DNA from: Zhenhengia yiwuensis | GTDB lineage: Bacteria > Bacillota > Clostridia > Lachnospirales > Cellulosilyticaceae | DNA length: 27,304 nucleotides | Direction of reading: 5' to 3' | Assembly: GCF_014384995.1 (NCBI RefSeq) | Contig: NZ_JACRSY010000039.1 | Location: 1 to 27,304, forward strand | In this document: piece after piece, positions 7,161 through 15,300 of the stretch | Layout of the letters: each line of letters opens with the position of its first letter | Position numbering within the stretch: the first letter of the stretch is position 1 | The notes under the pieces: generated by a model | Told to the model about the DNA's origin: nothing | The model's database searches: none | Seen by the model: only the letters and a program-made list of their open reading frames with translations | Position numbers and translations under genes: made by a program

Positions 7161-8891
7161 ATGCTTACACTAACCGACAATCAACAACCTATTATGAGTG
7201 GTGCAATTCACTACTTCAGACTTTTAAAATCAGACTACAAAGACCGTCTTATGAAACTTAAAGCTTGTGGCTTTAATACGGTTGAAACTTATGTACCTTG
7301 GAACCTTCATGAGCCTGAAAAAGGCAAATTTGTATTTGATGGACACTTCGATATTGAATGTTTCCTTCAAACAGCAGCTGAGCTTGACCTTGCTGTTATT
7401 TTAAGACCAGGTCCATATATCTGTTCTGAATGGGATTTCGGTGGACTTCCAGCTTGGCTTCTCAAAGATAAAAATATGGTCCTTAGATGCTACTGTGAAC
7501 CATACCTTAAACACGTAGATGACTGGTTTGATGCATTCATCCCACGAATTGTACCATACCTTAGTACAAATGGTGGACCAATCATTGGCGTTCAGGTAGA
7601 AAACGAGTATGGTAGCTATGGAGATGACAAAAAATATTTAACTCATATTAAAGAAGGTCTTATTCGCCGTGGCGTCGATGTTACGCTCTTTACTTCTGAT
7701 GGTGGTCCTGACCATATGCTTACAGGTGGTACACTTCCTGACGTGTACAAAACAGTTAACTTTGGTTCTGCTGCAGATTGGAACTTCTCACAACTTAGAA
7801 AACGTCAACCAGATCTTCCTGTTATGTGTATGGAATTTTGGGATGGCTGGTTCGATCACTGGGAAGTCCCTCACCATACAAGACCGAGCCATGAAGTCGT
7901 ACAAGTCTTTGAAGATATGCTTGCTCATAATGCACATGTTAACTTCTACATGTTCCACGGTGGTACCAACTTTGGTTTCTATAACGGTGCCAACTTCTAC
8001 AATGATGCTAATGCACAAGGCTATGGAGCTACTGCAACAAGTTATGACTACTGTGCTCTTTTAACAGAAGCTGGTGATATTACAGAAACTTACTTAGCTA
8101 TACGCGAGTGTATGGAAAAACACTTTGGTCCTATTCCATATGAAATTCCTGCTAATACAACAAAAAAAGCATACGGCAAAGTAAACTTTACCAAACAAGC
8201 ACTTCTTTTCGACAATTTAAATAATCTTACTACTAAAAAAGAATCTGCTATGGCAGAAAACATGGAATACTATGATCAAGACTTTGGTTATATCCTTTAT
8301 CGTACACATGTAGAGGGCCCTCGTGGTGATGTAGGTATTCACTTAACACAAATCCATGACCGTGCTCAAATTTTCATTAATGATGAAGAAGTAGCTGTCT
8401 ATAAACGTGGCGAAAAACAAGAGTTATCTCGTAACATTCCAAGTGAAGGTATCACTTTAGATATTTTAGTGGAAAATATGGGGCGTATTAACTATGGTCC
8501 TCAACTTAAAGACTATAAAGGTCTTGTAGGCGGCTTAACCATTGCAGGCTGTTACCACTTTGGCTATGATGTCTACAATTTAGATATGAAAGACCTTTCA
8601 AAACTTGAGTTTAAAGATACTATAGAAAAAACAAATAAACCTTGCTTCTACCAAGCTACTTTTACAGTAGATGAAGCACATGATACATTCCTTAAATTTG
8701 AAAACCTTACAAAAGGATTTGTTCTCATTAACGGCTTCAATATTGGTCGTTACTGGAACGTAGGTCCACAAGAAACACTCTTTGTACCAAGTGGACTCCT
8801 TAAAGAAGGTGAAAATGAAATTGTCATCTTTGAGCAACATGAAGCAAAAGAGCCAAGTATTGAATTCATTGATTATGCGATTTTAGGATAA
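7161..8891 (+). CDS. Beta-galactosidase, glycoside hydrolase family 35
   Basis: The 576-aa enzyme has no signal peptide, so it is cytoplasmic and splits beta-linked galactose from imported oligosaccharides. The TIM barrel (residues about 8-320) starts with S-G-A-I-H-Y-F-R. It carries G-P-I-I-G-V-Q-V-E-N-E-Y-G with acid/base E149, and M-E-F-W-D-G-W-F-D-H-W with nucleophile E225. Both are the standard GH35 signatures. Residues about 350-570 are the jelly-roll-like C-terminal domains, including the L-I-N-G-F-N-I-G-R-Y-W motif seen near the end of many GH35 enzymes. ATG at 7161 is preferred over an in-frame GTG at 7146, because GAAAGGA lies between the two at a proper distance. The gene stands alone with its own promoter. 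Family certain; linkage specificity not determined. Confidence 0.94.
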   Translation: MLTLTDNQQPIMSGAIHYFRLLKSDYKDRLMKLKACGFNTVETYVPWNLHEPEKGKFVFDGHFDIECFLQTAAELDLAVILRPGPYICSEWDFGGLPAWLLKDKNMVLRCYCEPYLKHVDDWFDAFIPRIVPYLSTNGGPIIGVQVENEYGSYGDDKKYLTHIKEGLIRRGVDVTLFTSDGGPDHMLTGGTLPDVYKTVNFGSAADWNFSQLRKRQPDLPVMCMEFWDGWFDHWEVPHHTRPSHEVVQVFEDMLAHNAHVNFYMFHGGTNFGFYNGANFYNDANAQGYGATATSYDYCALLTEAGDITETYLAIRECMEKHFGPIPYEIPANTTKKAYGKVNFTKQALLFDNLNNLTTKKESAMAENMEYYDQDFGYILYRTHVEGPRGDVGIHLTQIHDRAQIFINDEEVAVYKRGEKQELSRNIPSEGITLDILVENMGRINYGPQLKDYKGLVGGLTIAGCYHFGYDVYNLDMKDLSKLEFKDTIEKTNKPCFYQATFTVDEAHDTFLKFENLTKGFVLINGFNIGRYWNVGPQETLFVPSGLLKEGENEIVIFEQHEAKEPSIEFIDYAILG

Positions 8892-9010
8892 ATGTTTAAT
8901 AATCCAAACATTATCAAGCGTATACCTTAATAGCGCAGGCTGCAGTATCTGAAAAGATCAAATTCAATACCTTATTTAAATAAAACATGGTCTACAATAA
9001 ATTATACATA

Positions 9011-9060
9011 TAAACCACGCCCCCCTTATTCGACAAAATGAATAAGGGGGGCGTGGTTTA
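9011..9060. terminator. Perfect 20-bp stem, bidirectional terminator between convergent GH35 and btu genes
   Basis: TAAACCACGCCCCCCTTATT (9011-9030) is exactly complementary to 9041-9060 with a 10-nt loop. The GH35 gene ends to the left and the ATPase gene to the right, both pointing into it. The flanks are AT-rich rather than clean T runs, but position and strength argue for a shared terminator. Confidence 0.75.
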
Positions 9061-9075
9061 TTTATACGATACATC

Positions 9076-9843
9076 CTACTTCACAATAAAATAAGGATAG
9101 CCATAGGATACTTCTTCATAGATATTAGCATCTATCCCAAATATCTCTTTTAAAATCTCTTTCGTTACGACTTCTTTTGGACTTCCTTCTATAACTTTAC
9201 AGCCTTCTTTCATAGCTATAATCCTATCTGAATAACGACTGGCTTGATTAATATCATGTAGAACCATAACCACAGTAATGCCCATTTCACCATTAATTCT
9301 CTTAATAAGCTCAAGTACTTCATGTTGATGTGCAATATCAAGGTAAGTAGTTGGTTCATCTAGAAGCAGGATTTCAGGTTGCTGTGCTAATGCCATGGCA
9401 ATCCATGCACTTTGCCTTTCTCCTCCAGACATAGTGGACATCTTACGATTTTGAAGATGGGTAATACCCGTCTCATTAATCGCCCAATCTATAATACGAT
9501 AATCCTCTTCCTTTAATCTCCCCATCCAATCAAGGTAAGGATTTCTTCCATAACTTACAAGGTCTCGTACGAGAAAATCATCTGGCACAAGAGGTGACTG
9601 AGGCAGAATCGCTAACTTTTTTGCAAGTGTCTTATGGGAGTAGCTATGAATAGATTGGTTATCTATAAAAATATCCCCTGAAGCAATTTTCTTATTCTTG
9701 CTCAAAGCCTTAAGCAAAGTGGATTTACCACATCCATTAGGCCCAATAATAGTAGTAATGGTGTGTGGCTTAATACAAAAAGAGAGATCTTTGATTACCA
9801 TATGCTGTTCATAACCTAAAGTAAGCTTTCTACTTTCTAGCAC
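9076..9843 (-). CDS. btuD: ABC importer ATPase, BtuD-like (cobalamin/corrinoid)
   Basis: This 255-aa ATPase energises the importer made by the two preceding genes. The Walker A is G-P-N-G-C-G-K-S-T (residues 34-42), the signature is M-S-G-G-E (138-142), the Walker B is I-L-L-L-D-E (158-163), and an H-loop histidine follows in V-L-H-D (around residue 196). This is the FecE/BtuD/FhuC class. The start is GTG (9841-9843) behind a GAGGAGG site, and it overlaps the permease end by 14 nt, which points to translational coupling. By sequence alone heme or siderophore uptake would be equally possible. The cobalamin riboswitch at the head of the operon decides for a corrinoid. Confidence 0.85.
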   Translation of the reverse strand: MLESRKLTLGYEQHMVIKDLSFCIKPHTITTIIGPNGCGKSTLLKALSKNKKIASGDIFIDNQSIHSYSHKTLAKKLAILPQSPLVPDDFLVRDLVSYGRNPYLDWMGRLKEEDYRIIDWAINETGITHLQNRKMSTMSGGERQSAWIAMALAQQPEILLLDEPTTYLDIAHQHEVLELIKRINGEMGITVVMVLHDINQASRYSDRIIAMKEGCKVIEGSPKEVVTKEILKEIFGIDANIYEEVSYGYPYFIVK

Positions 9844-10840
9844 TCTTAATCCCTCCTCTTAATAAGTATAAGAAAAATGGTACACCAACTATTGCCATAA
9901 TAATTCCAACTGGAATTTCCATAGGCTCAGCAACTACTCTTCCTATAGTGTCACAAAGCATAAGTACCCCCGCTCCTGTTAAGGCACTTGCTGGTAATAA
10001 ATATTTATAATCAGACCCAATCAAAATTCTAGAAATATGTGGTACAATTAAGCCCACAAAACTAATGAGCCCCACTACACTTACTGCACTGGCAGCCAAA
10101 AGAGAAGTTAATAAAATAAGAATAACGCGTAGCCTCTCCACATTTACACCTAAACTTCCTGCTATCTCATCACCTAATAGTAAGATATTAAGCTTTTTAG
10201 AGAGTATCATAGCCACTATAAAACCAATTAAGGCATAGGGCCAAATCCTATTAAAGTCATTCCAAGCCTTAACCGATAAGCTCCCGATAGAAAAACCTAA
10301 GGTGTTGTGCACCCTATCAGGAAAAAAAATCAAAATAAGATCTACTAAAGCATTTAATAAAGAAGAAACGGCTAGCCCTGCCAGCACCATACGAAGCGGA
10401 TTAATCCCATCCTTCCAAGAGAGTATAAAGATAAGTACCGTTGTGAGTACCGCTCCAACAAAGGCTGCTGGCGTCACTAAATACTCATATTGTGGGAATA
10501 AAACTAAGCAAATAACAGACATAAGTCCTGCTCCTGATGTAATCCCAATAGTACTTGGAGAAGCCAGTGAATTTCTCATGATCCCTTGCAAAATAGCGCC
10601 TGCTAATGCTAGGCATACCCCTACTAACCCAGCTACAAAAGTTCTTGGTAAGCGTATGTTATAAATAATATTATGGTTCATACCACTTTTCTCTACAAAA
10701 ATAGCCTTTATAATATCCATAGGCCCTACTTTATAAGCACCCAATCCAATACTTATAAATAAACTTACAATGACAAATAGTATAAGTCCTATTAGGACCA
10801 TTCCTTTGTATCTAGGTGTATCTCTAAAATCCGTTTTCAT
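9830..10840 (-). CDS. btuC: ABC importer permease, BtuC-like (FecCD family)
   Basis: The 336-aa membrane protein has about 10 predicted membrane segments and belongs to the FecCD family of type II importers for cobalamin, heme and siderophores. Family hallmarks are R-L-P-R-T-F near residues 63-68, G-I-T-S-G-A-G after residue 95, and the cytoplasmic coupling stretch G-L-I-V-P-H-I-S-R near residue 265. Two copies should pair with two BtuD-like ATPases in the membrane. Its ATG overlaps the stop codon of the binding-protein gene by one base (TAATG), so the three genes form one coupled unit. Substrate assignment relies on the riboswitch upstream. Confidence 0.87.
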   Translation of the reverse strand: MKTDFRDTPRYKGMVLIGLILFVIVSLFISIGLGAYKVGPMDIIKAIFVEKSGMNHNIIYNIRLPRTFVAGLVGVCLALAGAILQGIMRNSLASPSTIGITSGAGLMSVICLVLFPQYEYLVTPAAFVGAVLTTVLIFILSWKDGINPLRMVLAGLAVSSLLNALVDLILIFFPDRVHNTLGFSIGSLSVKAWNDFNRIWPYALIGFIVAMILSKKLNILLLGDEIAGSLGVNVERLRVILILLTSLLAASAVSVVGLISFVGLIVPHISRILIGSDYKYLLPASALTGAGVLMLCDTIGRVVAEPMEIPVGIIMAIVGVPFFLYLLRGGIKSARK

Positions 10841-11907
10841 TATTCGGCTTCTTTCTCAAAAAAAATCTCTTCCAAATAAGCAAAAGCTTCATCATAGCGC
10901 GCATTTGGTTTGTATACAAATAAATCTTTTGGTAAGTAATGTACTTCATCATTTTGTACAGCTGTTAAAGCATTCCAAGCTGGATTGCTCTCTAAATCTT
11001 TTGCGATTTTTGCTTTCACCCCTTCTACATCTCCCATTGTACTAATGAGAATATAATCCGGGTCCGCTTCAATCAATTTCTCAAAGCTAAAAGCTACTCT
11101 TGTTTCACCTTCAACTACTATATCTTCAGGTTTTACAATATTCTCTACACCTAATAAGCTTGTCATTTCACCTATAGAGGAATCATCTGTATCTACTTTA
11201 ATTTCTTTGCTTGTCGAATAAAGTACAGCTACTGAAGGATGCTCTTTATTTTCCTTGGCTCTTTCTATAATCCCTTCACATTTTTCTACTACAGGCATGA
11301 CTTTCTCCTCAAATAAATCTTCTGTTCCTAGTATCTTACTGAAAATATAAGCATTATTTTGGAAAGCACTATAGGCTTTTGTTGAGGCATCAATTACTGC
11401 CCATTCAATACCATTTTGATCAAGTATATCTGCAAATTGTGTTTGACTATTCGTTGTATGCATTAAGACTAAATCTGGCTCTAATGCAAGTAAGGCTTCA
11501 ATACTTACTTTATTAAAAGACCCTAAGTCTGTAATATTCATAGCTTCTGGTGGTACATTAGACTCACCACTTACACGTGCAACAGATTCACCACCTACTA
11601 AATACCATAAATCTAATATGGAATTTAACAGCACAACTGTTCTTTCTGGTTTTTTAGTAAGGGTTTTCTCATTACCTTCTCCATCTACAAAAGTTACGGT
11701 TGTATCTGTTTCAGCTAAAATAAGTTTTTCATAATCCTTTTCATGCTCTTCTTGTACAGATTCGCTCTCTTGAATGTTCTCATGCTCTTGTACTTGTTCA
11801 ATTTGAGTTTCTACATCGACACTTCCTTTAGGCTGACTACACCCTACTAGACTTGCACACATTAAAATCCCTGCTAAAACTAAACTTAACTTCTTCATTT
11901 TCTTCAC
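10840..11907 (-). CDS. btuF: Lipoprotein substrate-binding protein, BtuF-like
   Basis: This 355-aa extracytoplasmic lipoprotein delivers the ligand to the BtuC-like permease. It has a lysine-rich start, a hydrophobic core and the lipobox L-V-G-C, making C23 the lipidated residue. An acidic, Gln/Glu-rich linker (residues about 30-60) follows. Residues about 85-345 form a Peripla_BP_2 domain of the class-III (BtuF/FhuD/FepB) type, for example R-T-V-V-L-L-N-S near the front and E-A-L-L-A-L-E-P-D-L-V-L. It is the first gene after a cobalamin riboswitch and terminator and is coupled to btuC. This operon position is the main reason to call it corrinoid-specific rather than iron- or heme-specific. 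Confidence 0.85.
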   Translation of the reverse strand: MKKMKKLSLVLAGILMCASLVGCSQPKGSVDVETQIEQVQEHENIQESESVQEEHEKDYEKLILAETDTTVTFVDGEGNEKTLTKKPERTVVLLNSILDLWYLVGGESVARVSGESNVPPEAMNITDLGSFNKVSIEALLALEPDLVLMHTTNSQTQFADILDQNGIEWAVIDASTKAYSAFQNNAYIFSKILGTEDLFEEKVMPVVEKCEGIIERAKENKEHPSVAVLYSTSKEIKVDTDDSSIGEMTSLLGVENIVKPEDIVVEGETRVAFSFEKLIEADPDYILISTMGDVEGVKAKIAKDLESNPAWNALTAVQNDEVHYLPKDLFVYKPNARYDEAFAYLEEIFFEKEAE

Positions 11908-11927
11908 TCCTATAGTTTTTTAGTCAT

Positions 11928-11952
11928 AAAAAAATCTCCTATTTCTAGGAGA
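11928..11952 (-). terminator. Riboswitch-controlled terminator before btuF
   Basis: A perfect 7-bp stem (TCTCCTA at 11935-11941 with TAGGAGA at 11946-11952, loop TTTC) is followed by seven U in the minus-strand RNA (11928-11934). It lies between the cobalamin aptamer and the btuF start, the usual layout for transcription attenuation by bound cobalamin. Confidence 0.85.
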
Positions 11953-12044
11953 CGCGTGCAAATCAAGCCCATTAAATCTTTTTAGACTTAATGCGCTTTC
12001 ATTACACCCTCCATCCATCGTAGAGTTAATGGTGTTTCATTATA

Positions 12045-12194
12045 GGCAGGTCTTCTGACTTAGGTTCATCAAACTTATCGCCTTCCCTTCTTTCAAAAGT
12101 GGCCTTTCTGATAAGCTCTCCCCCTTACAGCGGCGGGACCGTACAGTACTCTCAACTGTTTCCCTATTAAGCTATGTAAAATAGCACCTATAAC
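12045..12194 (-). promoter_or_regulatory. Cobalamin riboswitch (btuFCD leader)
   Basis: Read on the minus strand it has the class landmarks in order: a GGTGC 5' segment (near 12190), A-GGGAA followed by a G-T-G-A-G-A loop, C-C-G-C-C-G-C-T-G-T-A-A-G (B12-box equivalent of GCCACTG), then G-T-C-A-G-A-A-G-A-C-C-T-G-C-C at the 3' end (12045-12060). It matches the general cobalamin riboswitch fold (RF00174). The three genes behind it encode a BtuFCD-like importer. Adenosyl- or methylcobalamin binding should favour the downstream terminator and lower uptake. Confidence 0.92.
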
Positions 12195-12202
12195 ATTTCT
12201 CC

Positions 12203-12231
12203 ATATTACAATTATTTTAATTTAATGTCAA
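12203..12231 (-). promoter_or_regulatory. Promoter of the riboswitch-btuFCD transcript
   Basis: Consensus TTGACA (12226-12231), a 17-nt spacer and TAATAT (12203-12208) are found on the minus strand. The aptamer begins about 10 nt after the -10 element. Confidence 0.75.
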
Positions 12232-12250
12232 TATTTATACTTTTCTTATT

Positions 12251-12292
12251 CTTAAAACGAGTAGCCTTTTTACCAAGGCTACTCGTTTTAAG
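12251..12292. terminator. Terminator after the giant SLH-protein gene
   Basis: A perfect 16-bp stem (12251-12266 with 12277-12292) closes a 10-nt loop. The arm ends in TTTT on either strand. It separates the 1828-aa gene from the btuFCD promoter. Confidence 0.85.
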
Positions 12293-12335
12293 TTTTTTCT
12301 CTAAAGTTTTATAAGCCTTAATTTTTTTAATGCTG

Positions 12336-15300
12336 TTATTCTTCTAAATTCTGTAATAAAAGTGCTATCATTTTTGCTACCTCCGCACGTGTTGCCTGAG
12401 CTAATGGCGCGAAGTTGCCATGCTCTCTACCATCTATAATATTAGCTGCTTTCATAGCATAAACAGCTTCTCTTGCATAAGCTTTAATGACCTTATCATC
12501 TGCAAAAAGCTCTCTCTTTGTAGCGTTGTCCCAAGTATAATGTTGTACCTGGCTCATATAGCGATAGAGCATCACTGCCATATCCTGACGTGTAATGGTC
12601 TCTTGTGGGTTGAAGCAAGTACCGCTTCCTTGTACAATCCCCATTACCTTCGCCCATGCTACAGCAGGCATAAACCAATCTATATCTTGAACATCTTGAA
12701 AAGTGCTTTCTGTATATAAGCTTAAATCAACTTGACTCATATGAGCTAAAATCTGTACAAACTCAGCGCGTGTTATCCAATCATTTGGTGCAAAAGTCGT
12801 TTCTGTCTTTCCTTTAATCAGACCTTTTGCCATAAGATATTCGATATACTCTTTGGCCCAACTTGTCTCAATATCTGTAAAGAGATAAACTGGTGCTCCT
12901 TCTTCCTTAGGTTCTTTATAAAGGACTATAAATTCGCCACATTTACTGGTCCTAAATAGAACTGTCTTGGTATCTTCATCATAAAGGCTACCTTCTATAA
13001 GCTGTAACTGCTCATCTTCTGTAACCCAGTATACTTTCAAGTACTCAGGTTCTTGCGTATCCTTAAGCTTATAAGGCACAGCAACTTCTATCTTCTCTTC
13101 TCCTAAACTTAAACTATCTTTTTGAGCTGTTTGTAAGTTAAAGACCAAGATAGTACCCTCACCTATTTGTTCTTTAATTTCTTGGCTTAGATCCTTTTGA
13201 TGCAATTGTTTAAGCGTAAAATCAATTGCCTTTTCATCTGCCTCTTTAACCATTTGCTTAAGTGCCTTTTCATCTAATGTAAAGGTTGCCCACTCTGTTA
13301 CAATCTGCAACGTAGTATGATGTGTTTGACCTAAAGCTTCTACAACTTCACTTGGTAATTTTAGACTTATACCTACTGCTTCATCTGGTAACTCCACTTT
13401 AATTTGTGCTAGGCTATCTTCTTTATCGTTACTTTGAAGTTGATTGATAAACTGTGTTTTCTGATTAAATTCAAAGGTAAAGTAAGCTGTACCTCCTTGG
13501 ACTTTTACAGGCCTTAGCGTAACTGTTGCAGATTGCCCTACTACATTTCCGCCATCTGTATTACTTCCCCAATGTTCTGAGTCTTCTTCCTTCATATAAT
13601 CATCTGTATAATGCCACACAATATGATCTCCCTCATAAACTGGATACTGCCTTAAACCATAAAGTGGATGGGCTCCATTAACTGTATACATCCATCCTGA
13701 ATGAATACCATTACTAAATTCTCTTAGCCATTCGCCTCTTGGTGACTGAATCCCTCCAATATACCCCGGCTGTGATTCATCATAGCTTAATCCTGCCTCA
13801 CTTAGCGCTTTATGGAAAACATCAAATACAACAGAACCTTCTGGTACAGTAATTGACCTTTCTGGTATCCATGTCTCAAAGTCTACATGTTTATCTGCTG
13901 TTTCATGAACGGAGTCACCTATCAGCTCAAAGGTAACCGTAAGCATTTCCTTATCATCTGGATCTGGGTCTGGCCCTGGCGTACTTACCTCTTGAAGCTG
14001 TTCATGTGCTAGAATAATGGCTTGACATCTTTCATAAATCTCATGAGCTGTTGCATTAGCATTATGCGTTACAATAGTAAGAGCCATTGCCTCATTTTCA
14101 AAGACTTTAAAGCTCTCAGCTGTATAAAGTGCACAATCTGTAAAGTAAGGAAGTTTATGAGAAGTCATTTTCTCTATAAGTTCTTTGAGTCTAAAGTAAT
14201 GCTCACCATACCCTTTAATCTTTCCTTCAGGTACCCTCATAGCTTCATTATAAGTCCACCTTAAAGCCTCTACTTGTTCTTTAGGACAACTAGTTACATC
14301 TCCCTCCAAAATCAGCTTTGCTTGTTCTATCACACCATCTAAGTGCGCTCTTGTTAAATATTGTCTTTGCCATACATTTGTTCCTTGGACAATAGTGCCT
14401 AGTGCAATAATGGCGTCTTTGTCAAAATCCTTAAAATCCATATTAGGTATTGCTATAAATCTTCCATCGTCTAGCTGGGCTTTTTTAATAATATCAAGTG
14501 GATTTTGCCCTGCTATGGTCCATTTCTCACTTGTTACATCTTCTCCAGCTGCCACTAGCCCTGCTACCACACAAGAATGGGTGCTAATATTTTGGTTTTG
14601 GTATTGTATATGGTCAAAAGTACTACGGTATTCCCCTTCTTGTACCTGCCTATCTTTGAAGGAATCAATAATCTCTTGCATTTCTGCTTGACCAACAACA
14701 TCTTTATGATTTTGAATACCAATAAGTGCCCAACCTCTCATATCTAAATCAAAAGTATCATCAGCAGCTTGATCTTTTACAATATTAATGAGCGCCTCAT
14801 TATACGTGGCACCTGCTGCATCTAGTGCATACAACGCCCAAATATTGTTAGCATAAGGTCCATAAACACCTCCTACTTTTTCTAAAGCCTGCAACTTTTC
14901 TACATAATTAATGCCTTTATAGTTATAAGGATTTTCTCCCATAATCACCAATTGTAAAATAATAGCTGCATAATCTGTTGCTTGATAAGTACCGAAATCA
15001 CCATTCTTATGAGTAGTCACATCATAAACTTTATAATCTGTCAAATCAATACCTGCACTTGCTAGTCTAAAAACACCCCAATAGCCTTGTCGTGAAATAT
15101 CTTTTCCATACTCTTTTTCCATTCCCTTAAGTGTCTTATCTAAAATAAGTTTAGCTTCTTCCTGAGCTATTGAAGTTTCAGCAGTTATCCTCTGTACTGT
15201 TTCTATACCTTCTAATTCTAGGCTAAACATTTTAAGCACGACATCTTCTTGTGGATCTCTGAGTTCTAACTGCTTATAAGCCTCTATTACATTTCGAGCA

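Noticed and set aside
9076..11907. Reading the FecB-FecCD-FecE-type operon as siderophore or heme uptake
   Set aside because: The family permits it, but the leader is a clear cobalamin riboswitch and there is no Fur box before the operon.
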